Of a stretch of 64,000 nt of DNA, positions 36,263 through 44,469 are shown piece by piece. The stretch's first letter is position 1. Every line of letters starts with the position of its first letter. The position numbers were made by a program, and so were the translations under genes. Origin of the DNA: an uncultured Prochlorococcus sp. (GTDB taxonomy: Bacteria > Cyanobacteriota > Cyanobacteriia > PCC-6307 > Cyanobiaceae). The notes under the pieces are model-generated. The model saw only the letters and a list, made by a program, of their open reading frames with translations, searched no databases and had not been told where the DNA came from. Location of the stretch: the NCBI GenBank assembly GCA_902520485.1, contig CABYNZ010000001.1, positions 1-64,000 on the forward strand. Direction: 5' to 3'.

Positions 36263-37063
36263 ATGAATCCACCAAATTTAACTAATAAGCAACTACGTGA
36301 ATTAGATTCTTTATTTGAATTAGTTAGTCAACGTCAAACAAAAGATTTTGGAAATATTAGCGCCAGCAATAAAGCAGATGGATCATTATTAACAAGTTGT
36401 GATTTATGGAGTGACAAAACAATCGTAGATGGCTTAGCTTTAATAGCCCCAGGTGAAGGCGTCCTTAGTGAAGAAGGTCAAAAGTTAATTCCAAATTCAA
36501 AAGCTTACTGGGTGGTCGATCCACTGGATGGGACAACAAATTTTGCTGCCGGTATTCCTTACTGGTCTATATCTGTAGCAAGGTTCGTTGATGGAAAGCC
36601 ACAATCTTCTTTTTTAATAATTCCCACATTGAAAAAAAAGTTTGTATCCATTAAAGGTAAAGGGGTTTGGTTAAATAACAAGAAAATTGATCCTAGCCAA
36701 AATAATCGTCAAAGTGAATGCATTTCTTTATGTAGTAGATCAATAAAAATTTTACAAAAAAAACCAAACTCAGTATTTCCTGGCAAAATCAGACTCTTAG
36801 GTGTATCGAGTTTAAATCTTATGAGTGTAGCGATGGGACAAACTTTCGGAGCAATAGAATCAACCCCTAAGATATGGGATATTGCAGCAGCCTGGCTGCT
36901 ATTAGAAGAACTCAATTGTTCTATAGAGTGGTTAGGAACAGATCCTTTCAATTTAGTTTCAGGAGAAGACTTGAGTGATGTTAATTTTCCATTAATTGCT
37001 TGTAGATCTATAGAAAAAGTTAAAGTTTTAAAGCCATGGGGCAATTTATTATTAGCGAAATAG
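36263..37063 (+). CDS. Inositol monophosphatase family protein
   Basis: A 266-residue metal-dependent phosphatase. I use the ATG at 36263, two bases after the TolC stop; a TTG at 36248 would overlap the upstream gene. Metal-binding blocks are present: EEG near residue 70 (LSEEGQ), DPLDGTTNF, and WDIAAAWLLLEE. The substrate could be inositol phosphate, histidinol phosphate or PAP. Several such genes occur in cyanobacteria, and I cannot choose among them. Confidence 0.85.
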   Translation: MNPPNLTNKQLRELDSLFELVSQRQTKDFGNISASNKADGSLLTSCDLWSDKTIVDGLALIAPGEGVLSEEGQKLIPNSKAYWVVDPLDGTTNFAAGIPYWSISVARFVDGKPQSSFLIIPTLKKKFVSIKGKGVWLNNKKIDPSQNNRQSECISLCSRSIKILQKKPNSVFPGKIRLLGVSSLNLMSVAMGQTFGAIESTPKIWDIAAAWLLLEELNCSIEWLGTDPFNLVSGEDLSDVNFPLIACRSIEKVKVLKPWGNLLLAK

Positions 37064-37154
37064 TTGCATCATAAATAAATAATTGCTTGAAAAATTTCTT
37101 AATCAGATACAATAAAAAATAAATTAATGAATAAAATATTTGAAGAAAATTAAT

Positions 37155-38069
37155 ATGCAGAGAAGTTCAACATGGATACTGAAAAGTTTATGGGGAGCTT
37201 GTGAGCGATGGAGCAAATCTGATTGTGTTGATTTAAGCGCTGCATTTGCATACTACACACTTCAATCATTTTTCCCCATCCTTCTAATTTCTCTTTCAAT
37301 AGCTTCATGGTTCTTAGGAAAACAAGAAGGATTAGATCAACAAATAATTGCCATTGCTGCTCAGCTTTTACCTCCTTCAGTAGTTGATTTAGTAGAAACA
37401 ACATTATTTAATTTGATAGATCAAGGTTTTGGAGCAGGTATTCTTGGAGCTATGTTTTTGCTTTTTACAGCAGGTAATGCATATCTATCTCTTCAAAGAG
37501 GTTCAGATAGGCTTTGGGAAGACGAAATTCCTTCTAAAAAAGTTAATGCTGCTTGGAGAGTGCAAGCTTCGAAGTTTCTACGAAATAGAGTTGAAGCCTT
37601 TTTAATTGTATTCTTTATTGGTTTTTTAATGGTACTAGATCAGATTAGTGCAAATCTTAGGATGATCCCAAGTAACGTTTTAGAAAATATCTCAAAATCT
37701 AATAATCTTATTTCTGATTTATTATTAAAGTTGCCGCTATTACAAGTTGGCCAGTTTGCAATACCACTAATTGGCTTTTCTTTAATGGCTCTTTTATTAC
37801 AAGCACTTTTACCCAGTAGAAAAGTTCCATTGAAACCACTTTTACCTGGATCTTTGCTTATTGGAATTGGCCTAACCACTTTGAACCTAGCGGTAAGTAA
37901 AAGTATTCTTTCCCTTGGAGTAAGATTTCAAGCATACGGTTTTATTGGAGGTTTTCTTGTACTTACTTTGTGGGTATGGCTATTAGGAGTTATTTTATAT
38001 TTTGGACAGTGTTGGAGCGTTGTTATTGCTAGTATGACGTTAGTAAATAAAAAAAGAAATTATAAATAA
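37155..38069 (+). CDS. YihY/BrkB family membrane protein
   Basis: A polytopic membrane protein of about 304 residues with six hydrophobic segments. The conserved blocks DLSAAFAYYTLQSFFPILL, LFTAGNAYLSLQRGSDRLW and LWVWLLGVILYFGQCW are typical of the YihY/BrkB family, whose function is not established. I prefer the ATG at 37155 over the TTG at 37140, since the former gives the usual N-terminus. It is followed six bases later by the Zn-ribbon membrane protein. Confidence 0.85.
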   Translation: MQRSSTWILKSLWGACERWSKSDCVDLSAAFAYYTLQSFFPILLISLSIASWFLGKQEGLDQQIIAIAAQLLPPSVVDLVETTLFNLIDQGFGAGILGAMFLLFTAGNAYLSLQRGSDRLWEDEIPSKKVNAAWRVQASKFLRNRVEAFLIVFFIGFLMVLDQISANLRMIPSNVLENISKSNNLISDLLLKLPLLQVGQFAIPLIGFSLMALLLQALLPSRKVPLKPLLPGSLLIGIGLTTLNLAVSKSILSLGVRFQAYGFIGGFLVLTLWVWLLGVILYFGQCWSVVIASMTLVNKKRNYK

Positions 38070-38075
38070 ACTAAG

Positions 38076-38417
38076 ATGAATTATTTTCTTCAAGCTAATA
38101 AAAATATCCTTACCTACTCATTAATCACACTTATAGTAATTCCAATTTTTGGATTTAACTTTTTTATTAGTTTTGTTGGGAATATCCTACTTCTTTTGTT
38201 ACTAATTCCTCTTTTATTATTAGTTCTGGTGTTTATAGGTTTTAACTCATACAAATCTAAAATTAGTACATGTAGTAATTGTGGCACAATATCATTAAGT
38301 TGGAGTAAAAGCTGCAAGAATTGTGGTGCAGGTTTAGAGAATATAAGTAAGAATAATCAATTAGATAAAAAGCCTAGTGAAAGTACTATTGAAGTGAAAG
38401 CAGAAGAAGTAAAGTAA
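38076..38417 (+). CDS. Two-helix membrane protein with zinc ribbon
   Basis: A 113-residue protein with two hydrophobic segments (about 13-33 and 34-56), followed by a cytosolic Cys4 zinc ribbon (CSNCGTISLSWSKSCKNCG) and an acidic tail. I do not recognise a named family. The zinc ribbon suggests a structural or nucleic-acid contact role, but that is a guess. It starts six bases after the YihY-like gene and converges on the HLI gene, leaving four bases. Confidence 0.75.
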   Translation: MNYFLQANKNILTYSLITLIVIPIFGFNFFISFVGNILLLLLLIPLLLLVLVFIGFNSYKSKISTCSNCGTISLSWSKSCKNCGAGLENISKNNQLDKKPSESTIEVKAEEVK

Positions 38418-38421
38418 AATT

Positions 38422-38568
38422 TTAACCTATTCCAATTTGTCGAAGAATACTTTGTCCAGTAATTAATTCAGTCCCAAGACCAATCAGAATACCCATCATA
38501 GCCATACGACCGTTCCAGGTTTCTGCAAAATTTACAAAGCCAAATCTTGGTTGATTGTCATTATTCAT
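38422..38568 (-). CDS. High-light-inducible protein (HLI/Scp), 48 residues
   Basis: Small one-helix chlorophyll-binding family protein. The frame begins MNNDNQPRFGFVNFAETWN and contains the signature AETWNGRMAMMG, with the conserved Glu, Asn, Arg and MMG of HLI proteins, ending just after the helix. It should sit in the thylakoid membrane and help with photoprotection or chlorophyll handling. The gene is short (49 codons) and easy to overlook. A -10-like GATAAT lies near 38580, upstream of the start; I do not see an HLR1 pair. Confidence 0.85.
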   Translation of the reverse strand: MNNDNQPRFGFVNFAETWNGRMAMMGILIGLGTELITGQSILRQIGIG

Positions 38569-38638
38569 AGTTAACAGAATTATCTATCAGATTATTTTAA
38601 CGTTTAAAGGAAGAATTTATGAAAAAAAAATAAATTAT

Positions 38639-39022
38639 TTATTTAACATGTCTTACACCATCAACAGGACGATACTCATCTCCAGTTAATTCCTCATATA
38701 CAATAGCTGGTAATCCTGTATCAAACATTGTTTGCAATGCTTCTTTTAACATAGGATTCCAGCCGCCAGTACTAACTTTTCCATGTCTCACAGTCCAGTC
38801 CCAAGTCCCTTGAAGGTCTCTTGGTAATCTGCCTTCTCTATCTCTTCTAGCGACTAAGTCTAAAGATTCAACTAAACCAACAATAACGGGATTTTTACCA
38901 TAAGAAGGAGTAAGACTTAGTTCAAGCCTAACAGGGTCTTCTTTAACCATTTTTAAACGAAACCTTGGTGGCAACTTAAGCGATCTTATGACTGATGAGA
39001 CAATTTTTGTTCTTAATTCCAA
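38639..39022 (-). CDS. Conserved hypothetical protein, 127 residues
   Basis: I do not recognise a family. The protein is soluble, basic at the N-terminus (ELRTKIVSSVIRSLKLPPRF) and contains blocks such as TPSYGKNPVIVGLVESLDLV and the stretch LQGTWDWTVRHGKVSTGGW. The higher content of Trp, Arg and Gly than random AT-rich frames, and the clean length, argue it is real. It is 23 bases downstream of the DUF2973 gene on the same strand, so the two may form a pair. Confidence 0.7.
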   Translation of the reverse strand: MELRTKIVSSVIRSLKLPPRFRLKMVKEDPVRLELSLTPSYGKNPVIVGLVESLDLVARRDREGRLPRDLQGTWDWTVRHGKVSTGGWNPMLKEALQTMFDTGLPAIVYEELTGDEYRPVDGVRHVK

Positions 39023-39045
39023 TTTTTTCCTTAGATGTAATTTGA

Positions 39046-39309
39046 TTAATCAGTTGTGGTACCTTTTTCTTCTAATGAAGAGTCATTGTCGTTAGAAAAT
39101 CTTACTGTTAACAGCTCCTCTTCTGTTATGTTTCCTGATTTATCTAAAAGTTCTGGATGTATAGTGTACTTTTTTTGTTTAAAACTGGAAGTACTGAAAC
39201 GTTTATTTTTATTATCGGATATGCCCCAACCATTAGACATTACTTTAAAAGCTTTCCAAACCAAATATGTTAAGGCTGCAGAATATATGATTGGAAATAG
39301 AATAGTCAT
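39046..39309 (-). CDS. DUF2973-like small membrane protein
   Basis: An 87-residue protein with one N-terminal transmembrane segment (ILFPIIYSAALTYLVWKAF) followed by a cytoplasmic tail containing KKYTIHPELLDKSGNITEEELLTVRF. The layout and this last block match what I recall of DUF2973, a cyanobacterial family of unknown function. It probably shares a transcript with the 127-residue hypothetical gene. The upstream gap to the Deg protease is 172 bases with no other gene. Confidence 0.65.
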   Translation of the reverse strand: MTILFPIIYSAALTYLVWKAFKVMSNGWGISDNKNKRFSTSSFKQKKYTIHPELLDKSGNITEEELLTVRFSNDNDSSLEEKGTTTD

Positions 39310-39481
39310 CTAACTTATAAATTAGTTTGTTATATGTTCAATATCATAGCCCGAAAAAAAGAAATTTAGCTATTTTAAGTTATTAAATTATTCTCTAGAT
39401 TCAATTAATTTAATTTGTAGTTATATTTAAATTACACCGTTATGGTGAATTAAAACTCTCGAAGAATATAAAAAATCAAAA

Positions 39482-40594
39482 TTGAAAAGATACATTAAAA
39501 AGCTATTACTAATCGCTGCATTTATTACAGTAGCCATTCCATATCCTGCAAAAGTCATATCCCAACCATTTGGTAAACCAAAAATTAATGAAGTTAATTT
39601 ATATTCAAACAAATCTTTCATAACTAAAGCTGTAGAAAGAACCGGTGCAGCTGTTGTGACAATTGATACTCAAAGATATGTTAAAAAAAGAAATTTTCCA
39701 AGAAATTCTCAACTATTTCTAGACCCATATTTTGAAAGATTTTTTGGATTAGATTTGCCTAACGAAAATCGACCAAGGATAGAGCAAAATCAAGGCAGTG
39801 GATTTATATTCGCAGATGGACTTGTAATGACAAATGCTCATGTAGTGAATGGATCAGATAAGGTAATTGTTGGTTTAACAAATGGCAAAAAATTAAACGC
39901 TAAACTAGTAGGTCAAGACTCTTTTACTGATTTAGCTGTGCTAAAGCTTGAAGGGAAAGGACCTTGGCCAAAAGCAAAATTGGGCGATTCTGCAAAGATT
40001 AAAGTTGGCGATTGGGCTATAGCAGTTGGAAATCCATTCGGACTAGAAAACACAGTTACGCTTGGCATTATTAGTAATCTAAATAGAAACGTAAATCAAT
40101 TAGGAATATATGATAAAAAGCTTGAACTGATTCAAACAGACGCTGCTATTAATCCTGGAAATTCTGGAGGTCCACTCTTGAATAGCGATGGAGAAGTAAT
40201 TGGTATTAATACGTTGATAAGATCAGGTCCAGGAGCGGGTTTAAGTTTCGCAATCCCAATTAATAAAGCTAAGGAAATTGCCTATCAACTTTTAAACAAT
40301 GGGAAAGTAATTCATCCCATGATTGGAATAAGCCTATTAGAAGAAAGTATTTCTGAAAGAAAAAATAATGTCGTAAAAGTTGGATATGTAGTACCGAACA
40401 GTCCAGCTGAAAAAAGTGGAATCAAGATAGATGATATTTTAATTAAAATAGGCAATAAAGATATTGAAACCGCATCAGACGTAATAGAAGAAATTAGTAA
40501 AAATGGTATCAAAAAACACGTAAATATATTATTGAAGCGTAAAAATAAATTTATTAATATTAAAGTAATACCAACTGATATTACTGATCTTTAA
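39482..40594 (+). CDS. Deg/HtrA-type serine protease with one PDZ domain
   Basis: Periplasmic or lumenal protein quality-control protease. The 370-residue protein begins at TTG and carries a signal sequence (MKRYIKKLLLIAAFITVAIP). The trypsin-like triad is His120 (NAHVV), Asp150 (TDLAVLKL) and Ser228 (GNSGGPL). One PDZ domain follows (about 275-365). Cyanobacteria have three such enzymes (HtrA, HhoA, HhoB); I cannot tell which this is. A 4-base inverted repeat CACC…GGTG lies just before the start. Confidence 0.93.
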   Translation: MKRYIKKLLLIAAFITVAIPYPAKVISQPFGKPKINEVNLYSNKSFITKAVERTGAAVVTIDTQRYVKKRNFPRNSQLFLDPYFERFFGLDLPNENRPRIEQNQGSGFIFADGLVMTNAHVVNGSDKVIVGLTNGKKLNAKLVGQDSFTDLAVLKLEGKGPWPKAKLGDSAKIKVGDWAIAVGNPFGLENTVTLGIISNLNRNVNQLGIYDKKLELIQTDAAINPGNSGGPLLNSDGEVIGINTLIRSGPGAGLSFAIPINKAKEIAYQLLNNGKVIHPMIGISLLEESISERKNNVVKVGYVVPNSPAEKSGIKIDDILIKIGNKDIETASDVIEEISKNGIKKHVNILLKRKNKFINIKVIPTDITDL

Positions 40595-40608
40595 AATAAC
40601 AAAAAAAT

Positions 40609-40752
40609 TTAATTATCATTCCTTTTAAGTATTTCAACACATCTAGAAATACATCTACCATCCCTTATATCGCAGGAAGTAATGCATTCAAAATAACTTT
40701 CAATAGGATCAGAAATTTGAAAATGTCTTTCTTGGAAATCGTAATTTTTCAT
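40609..40752 (-). CDS. Small four-cysteine protein, 47 residues
   Basis: A short frame starting MKNYDFQERHFQISD and ending CEILKRNDN-like, with four Cys (FECITSC and GRCISRC). The CxxxC-x-CxxxC-like spacing suggests metal binding or a disulfide-stabilised fold. I do not recognise it. The start is ATG without a strong ribosome-binding site. It is convergent with the Deg protease and lies downstream of the ABC-F gene on the same strand, more than 100 bases away. The non-random Cys pattern supports a real gene. Confidence 0.55.
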   Translation of the reverse strand: MKNYDFQERHFQISDPIESYFECITSCDIRDGRCISRCVEILKRNDN

Positions 40753-40863
40753 TTAAATTATTAAAACCTATTTTTGTATTATTAAGATTAATCAAGCACG
40801 GTAAACCATGTAAAGATAAATGAGTGATCTTACTTAGCCAATTGTAAATTTGATTAAAAGTAA

Positions 40864-42489
40864 TCAAATTTTTTGGCTTTGAGTTTTTTCTAAAAAATAT
40901 TCGTAATTACCTTCATATGAATGTAACTTTGAATCTTTAATTTCAACAATTCTATTTGCGACCTTTGAAATAAAATACCGATCATGAGAAATGATTAATA
41001 ATGAACCTTTATAATTTTTAATTGCTAATTCTAAGTTTTCCTTAGATTGCAGATCCAAATGATTAGTTGGTTCGTCTAAAAGAAGGAAATTACTAGGATT
41101 AATAATCATGAGCGCCAATGCTAATCTTGCCTTTTCTCCCCCACTGAGTTGTTTAATATATTTAAAAACAGTTTCATTTTGAAAGCCAAAACCTCCTAAA
41201 AATGTTCTTACTTTTTTTTGTGACCATTCAGGAGACTTGTTACATATTAAATCAATAACCCTTTCGTCTAGTGAAAGTGCTTCAGCCTGATTCTGTTCAT
41301 AATAGCTGGTAATTATATTATGTTTACCAATAGTAATTTCTCCAATTTCAGGAGATATTTTTTTCATAATAATTTTAAGCAATGTAGATTTACCGCAGCC
41401 ATTAGGTCCCAATATTGCTATTTTCTCCCCCGAAGAAATCTTTAAATTAATATCTAAAAAAAGAATTCTATCCTCAAAACTATGAGACAAATTTTTAATA
41501 TTTAGAACTAATTTTCCTGAGCGAGGGCACTCCGGAAAATTAAAAACAGGACTTTTTGATTTTGCAATAGGAGCCTCAATTTTAGAAATCTTTTTTAATT
41601 GTTTTTCTCTACTCTTTGCTTGAGAACTTCTAGTTGCACTAGCTCTAAATCTATCTATATACCTCTTCTGTAACTCAATTTCTTTTTGTTGCAATTGATA
41701 TGCCTTATTTTGTGATTCTTCATTTAAAGATTTCTGTTCAACAAAAAACGAGTAGTTCCCATTATATATTTCAGATTTTCCTCTATCTACAAAAATTATT
41801 TTTTTACATAATTTATCTAAGAAATATCTATCATGACTAATTATAATAACTGCGATCTTAAGCGAAGATAGATATTCTTCCAGCCAGAAAATAGTATCTA
41901 AATCTAAATGATTGGTTGGTTCATCCAGTAAAAGTAAATCAGGTTTTTGTAAGATTATTTTTCCAAGTGCAACTTTCATCTGCCAACCACCTGAAAAATT
42001 GCCAACTAATTTATCAGCATCTTCTATAGAAAAGCCTAATTTTGGTAATATTTTTTCTACATCAGATTGCATTTTATAACCACCTAAAGCTTCAAATTTT
42101 GCTTGATATTTTGCGAGTTGATTTACAAATATTTCAAGTTCATCGGAATGTTTTTTTACATCCAAAGATTTCATTTTGTTCTCAATTTCTAAAAGTTTAA
42201 TAGAAACAATTTGTATATCTTTAAAAGAACTTTCTAATTCTTGTCTCACTGAAAAATTCAAATTACAATCAAACTCTTGCTTTAAATGGGCAATTTTAGG
42301 ATTTCCCTCTTTGATAATCGTTCCACTTGTTTGTTCTTCCTCTCCAATTAAAATCTTAAATTGGGTTGATTTACCTGCACCATTAGAACCAACTAAGCCA
42401 ACTTTTTCTCCTTTCTTAATTTCCCAATTAATATTTTTTAAAACAACATCTGTAGAATAAATTTTGCTTACACCTTCAAATCTAATCAC
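40864..42489 (-). CDS. ABC-F family ATPase (Uup/EttA-like)
   Basis: Soluble protein with two ABC cassettes and no membrane domain, acting on ribosomes in studied family members. The two Walker A motifs are GSNGAGKST and GPNGCGKST; both signature motifs (NFSGGW, QLSGGEKAR) and both Walker B (LLLDEPTNHLDL) are present, joined by a charged linker around residues 240-310. Length (541) fits. The exact sub-family is not clear to me. Confidence 0.93.
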   Translation of the reverse strand: MIRFEGVSKIYSTDVVLKNINWEIKKGEKVGLVGSNGAGKSTQFKILIGEEEQTSGTIIKEGNPKIAHLKQEFDCNLNFSVRQELESSFKDIQIVSIKLLEIENKMKSLDVKKHSDELEIFVNQLAKYQAKFEALGGYKMQSDVEKILPKLGFSIEDADKLVGNFSGGWQMKVALGKIILQKPDLLLLDEPTNHLDLDTIFWLEEYLSSLKIAVIIISHDRYFLDKLCKKIIFVDRGKSEIYNGNYSFFVEQKSLNEESQNKAYQLQQKEIELQKRYIDRFRASATRSSQAKSREKQLKKISKIEAPIAKSKSPVFNFPECPRSGKLVLNIKNLSHSFEDRILFLDINLKISSGEKIAILGPNGCGKSTLLKIIMKKISPEIGEITIGKHNIITSYYEQNQAEALSLDERVIDLICNKSPEWSQKKVRTFLGGFGFQNETVFKYIKQLSGGEKARLALALMIINPSNFLLLDEPTNHLDLQSKENLELAIKNYKGSLLIISHDRYFISKVANRIVEIKDSKLHSYEGNYEYFLEKTQSQKI

Positions 42490-42561
42490 TGTTTTAAAAA
42501 TAGAATTTACAAAATCTGTGGCTTATTTACTAAAAAATATTTTGTGGAATAAAATTAAACC

Positions 42562-42738
42562 ATGAAAAGAATAGAACAAATTGTGGTGATTTTCATAGCT
42601 GCGGCTCTTGCGATTCCAAGTTATTGGTTTTTTTGGACTTTAGCTGGTGGAGGCGGCTACAACAAAAGAATTAAACCTATTACAGATCCAAGTAATAATT
42701 ATTCGAAACCTTTCCTTAAAGACCTCCTCGAGCCTTGA
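42562..42738 (+). CDS. Small membrane protein, 58 residues
   Basis: The frame encodes MKRIEQIVVIFIAAALAIPS, then YWFFWTLAGGGGYNKRI and a Pro-containing tail. One hydrophobic helix with a basic N-terminus suggests a single-span membrane protein. I do not recognise a named family, although such small conserved proteins are common in marine picocyanobacteria. Its 3' end overlaps the convergent 76-residue gene by 23 bases. Confidence 0.6.
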   Translation: MKRIEQIVVIFIAAALAIPSYWFFWTLAGGGGYNKRIKPITDPSNNYSKPFLKDLLEP

Positions 42739-42946
42739 TTAACCACATTTTAGTTGCCTCGTCATCGATAGTACTCAAATAATCAATAACCTCCTCTTTA
42801 GTCACAACGATATTTAACTCTTTGCCAATATCGCATATTTTATCTAAGGCTTTTTTGGGATTTGTTAAGGCTGTCATAAACAAACTTTGTTTCTTTTTGG
42901 AATCGTTTGCTATTAACTTATAGAGCTTTTCAGCATTACTGGACAT
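42716..42946 (-). CDS. Nif11-like small peptide gene, 76 residues
   Basis: The protein has a helical N-terminal part (EKLYKLIANDSKKKQSL) and the segment ALTNPKKALDKICDIGKEL, followed by VTKEEVIDYL, resembling the Nif11 domain as I recall it. It ends WLIKARGGL. The Gly-Gly near the end resembles the cut site of RiPP leaders, but only one residue follows, so there is no core peptide. It could be a free-standing Nif11 protein. It overlaps the neighbouring small membrane gene by 23 bases. Confidence 0.5.
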   Translation of the reverse strand: MSSNAEKLYKLIANDSKKKQSLFMTALTNPKKALDKICDIGKELNIVVTKEEVIDYLSTIDDEATKMWLIKARGGL

Positions 42947-42980
42947 GTTTTAAAAATCTATTCATTAATAGATTATTACT

Positions 42981-43352
42981 TCAAGCTACATTTTGTTCAT
43001 TATATTTATTAATAGATAAATCATTATCGGCATCTTTTATTTCTTTTGCAGAGGCATCTGCCATACTTCTTGCGTCTAAACACAAAACTTTTCTTAATTT
43101 GGCAAAGTTAGCTGCGTGAGATTTTCTGCCATCTTTTTGAGCATAGTACTCAGACTGCTGAAGAATATGATGAAGATGAGTTAACAAATATGGACTAATT
43201 ACAGCTGATACCAAAACATCACTATTTTCATTGTCGTGAGAATCAGAATTAACTAATCTTTTTTTCTTTTTATCAATTGTCGATCTTTTAAGAGGATCAA
43301 GTTTTCTTGAATTTTTCATGGGGCAATAAAAACAATTAATTGATACGGACAT
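42981..43352 (-). CDS. Hypothetical protein, 123 residues
   Basis: I place the start at the ATG at 43352, which has an AAGGA six bases upstream; a longer frame starts at 43379 and a shorter one at 43319. The protein begins MSVSINCFYCPMKNSRKL, is Lys-rich to about residue 40, and contains a helical region SPYLLTHLHHILQQSEYYAQ and ARSMADASAKEIKDADND. I do not recognise it. It is divergent from the ribbon-helix-helix gene, with a palindrome between them. Confidence 0.55.
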   Translation of the reverse strand: MSVSINCFYCPMKNSRKLDPLKRSTIDKKKKRLVNSDSHDNENSDVLVSAVISPYLLTHLHHILQQSEYYAQKDGRKSHAANFAKLRKVLCLDARSMADASAKEIKDADNDLSINKYNEQNVA

Positions 43353-43396
43353 AAATTTCCTTACTAATAATATACACAAAGATAGTATCCTTGACT

Positions 43397-43423
43397 AACT
43401 GTGTATACTTATAAGTAACAGTT
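43397..43423. promoter_or_regulatory. Palindromic operator-like element between divergent genes
   Basis: AACTGT (43397-43402) and ACAGTT (43418-43423) flank a perfect 12-bp palindrome TACTTATAAGTA (43406-43417). A TATACT -10-like hexamer overlaps it at 43404-43409. It is 15 bases before the start of the ribbon-helix-helix gene and about 45 bases from the divergent start. Such placement suits autoregulation by a ribbon-helix-helix repressor. Confidence 0.5.
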
Positions 43424-43437
43424 ACCAACTTTGACTC

Positions 43438-43740
43438 ATGGCTACCCGGCAAAACTCAACTAATGGGAAGCCTAAATCCCCCAGAATTCAAGTAGTTCTT
43501 CCCGAATTAATATGTGAGCAATTAACAATTTTGGCCAATAATGAATCCAGGACAGTTAGTAATATGGCAAAAGTTTTAATACAAGAGGGTATAAAAAAAT
43601 ACTTCGAGAAGGAGGGTAAATCATTTTTCTCAGAAAATAATTTAAATACCGATAAATTCAGAGACGAACTTGAAAAACAAAGCGTCAAAAGATTAAAAAG
43701 AGCTCCTCAAAGGATTAGATACTATAAAAAATCTGATTAA
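43438..43740 (+). CDS. Ribbon-helix-helix (CopG/MetJ-like) DNA-binding protein
   Basis: A 100-residue basic protein with a ribbon-helix-helix core (PRIQVVLPELICEQLTILA, then NNESRTVSNMAKVLIQEGI) at residues about 14-55 and a Lys/Arg-rich tail (KRLKRAPQRIRYYKK). It likely dimerises and binds palindromic DNA. No toxin gene accompanies it. The palindrome over its own promoter region suggests self-regulation and control of the divergent gene. It is convergent with the potassium uptake operon, six bases away. Confidence 0.8.
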   Translation: MATRQNSTNGKPKSPRIQVVLPELICEQLTILANNESRTVSNMAKVLIQEGIKKYFEKEGKSFFSENNLNTDKFRDELEKQSVKRLKRAPQRIRYYKKSD

Positions 43741-43746
43741 AAATAA

Positions 43747-44451
43747 TTAATCCTGAGGCAATTTCTGTAAATCTGCAGTTTTTCCCATTACTACCAAAAT
43801 ATTCCCTCTTTCCAAGATATATTTTGCTGGAGGGTTAACTGTTAACTCTTCAGCAGGTCCTGCTGCTAGAACATTAACTAAATAATTTTTCCTCAAATTC
43901 AAATCTCTCAAAGATCTTCCGATAAATTCCTCTGGAACAGTTATTTCATCTATACCAGTTTGGTTATCGAGTTCCAATCTTTCAATTAAATTTGGTCTAA
44001 CTAGTTCTAGACCTAATCTCTCTCCTTGCATTCTGGAAGGGAAGACAACTTTATCTGCACCCACCCTTTTTAACATTTTTTCGTGCAAGTCACTCGTAGC
44101 CCTTGCTATTACTCTTTTCACTTTGCTACCGTCACTATCTTTAGCAATAAGTGTCGTAGTTATACTTGCTTCAATAGGTTCACTTATACCTACTACAACA
44201 GTATTCATTTCAAGTATTCCAGATTCTTTCATAGACTCTTCATCAGTACAATCTACAACTCTAGCTTCTACAGAAGGTTCCAATTGTCTCAAATCATCAA
44301 TAGCTTTTTCCGAATAATCTGCAGCCAAAACATCTGCACCATTACTTATAAGTTCCCTACAAACAGCAGTTCCAAATCTTCCAACGCCAACAACTGCAAA
44401 AGTGAGTGCTTCTTTTTCTTTCTTTTGAGACCACTGCCACCAATCAGCCAT
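43747..44451 (-). CDS. Potassium uptake regulator TrkA/KtrA
   Basis: Peripheral regulator of a Trk/Ktr K+ transporter. The 234-residue protein has an N-terminal Rossmann domain with GVGRFGTAVCREL and a C-terminal RCK_C domain (after residue about 150). One copy of each domain, as in KtrA. It is 18 bases downstream of the TrkH/KtrB gene on the same strand and is the last gene of a three-gene operon. In Ktr systems it binds nucleotide to gate the pore. Confidence 0.9.
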   Translation of the reverse strand: MADWWQWSQKKEKEALTFAVVGVGRFGTAVCRELISNGADVLAADYSEKAIDDLRQLEPSVEARVVDCTDEESMKESGILEMNTVVVGISEPIEASITTTLIAKDSDGSKVKRVIARATSDLHEKMLKRVGADKVVFPSRMQGERLGLELVRPNLIERLELDNQTGIDEITVPEEFIGRSLRDLNLRKNYLVNVLAAGPAEELTVNPPAKYILERGNILVVMGKTADLQKLPQD

Positions 44452-44469
44452 AATAAAACTCAGTCAATC

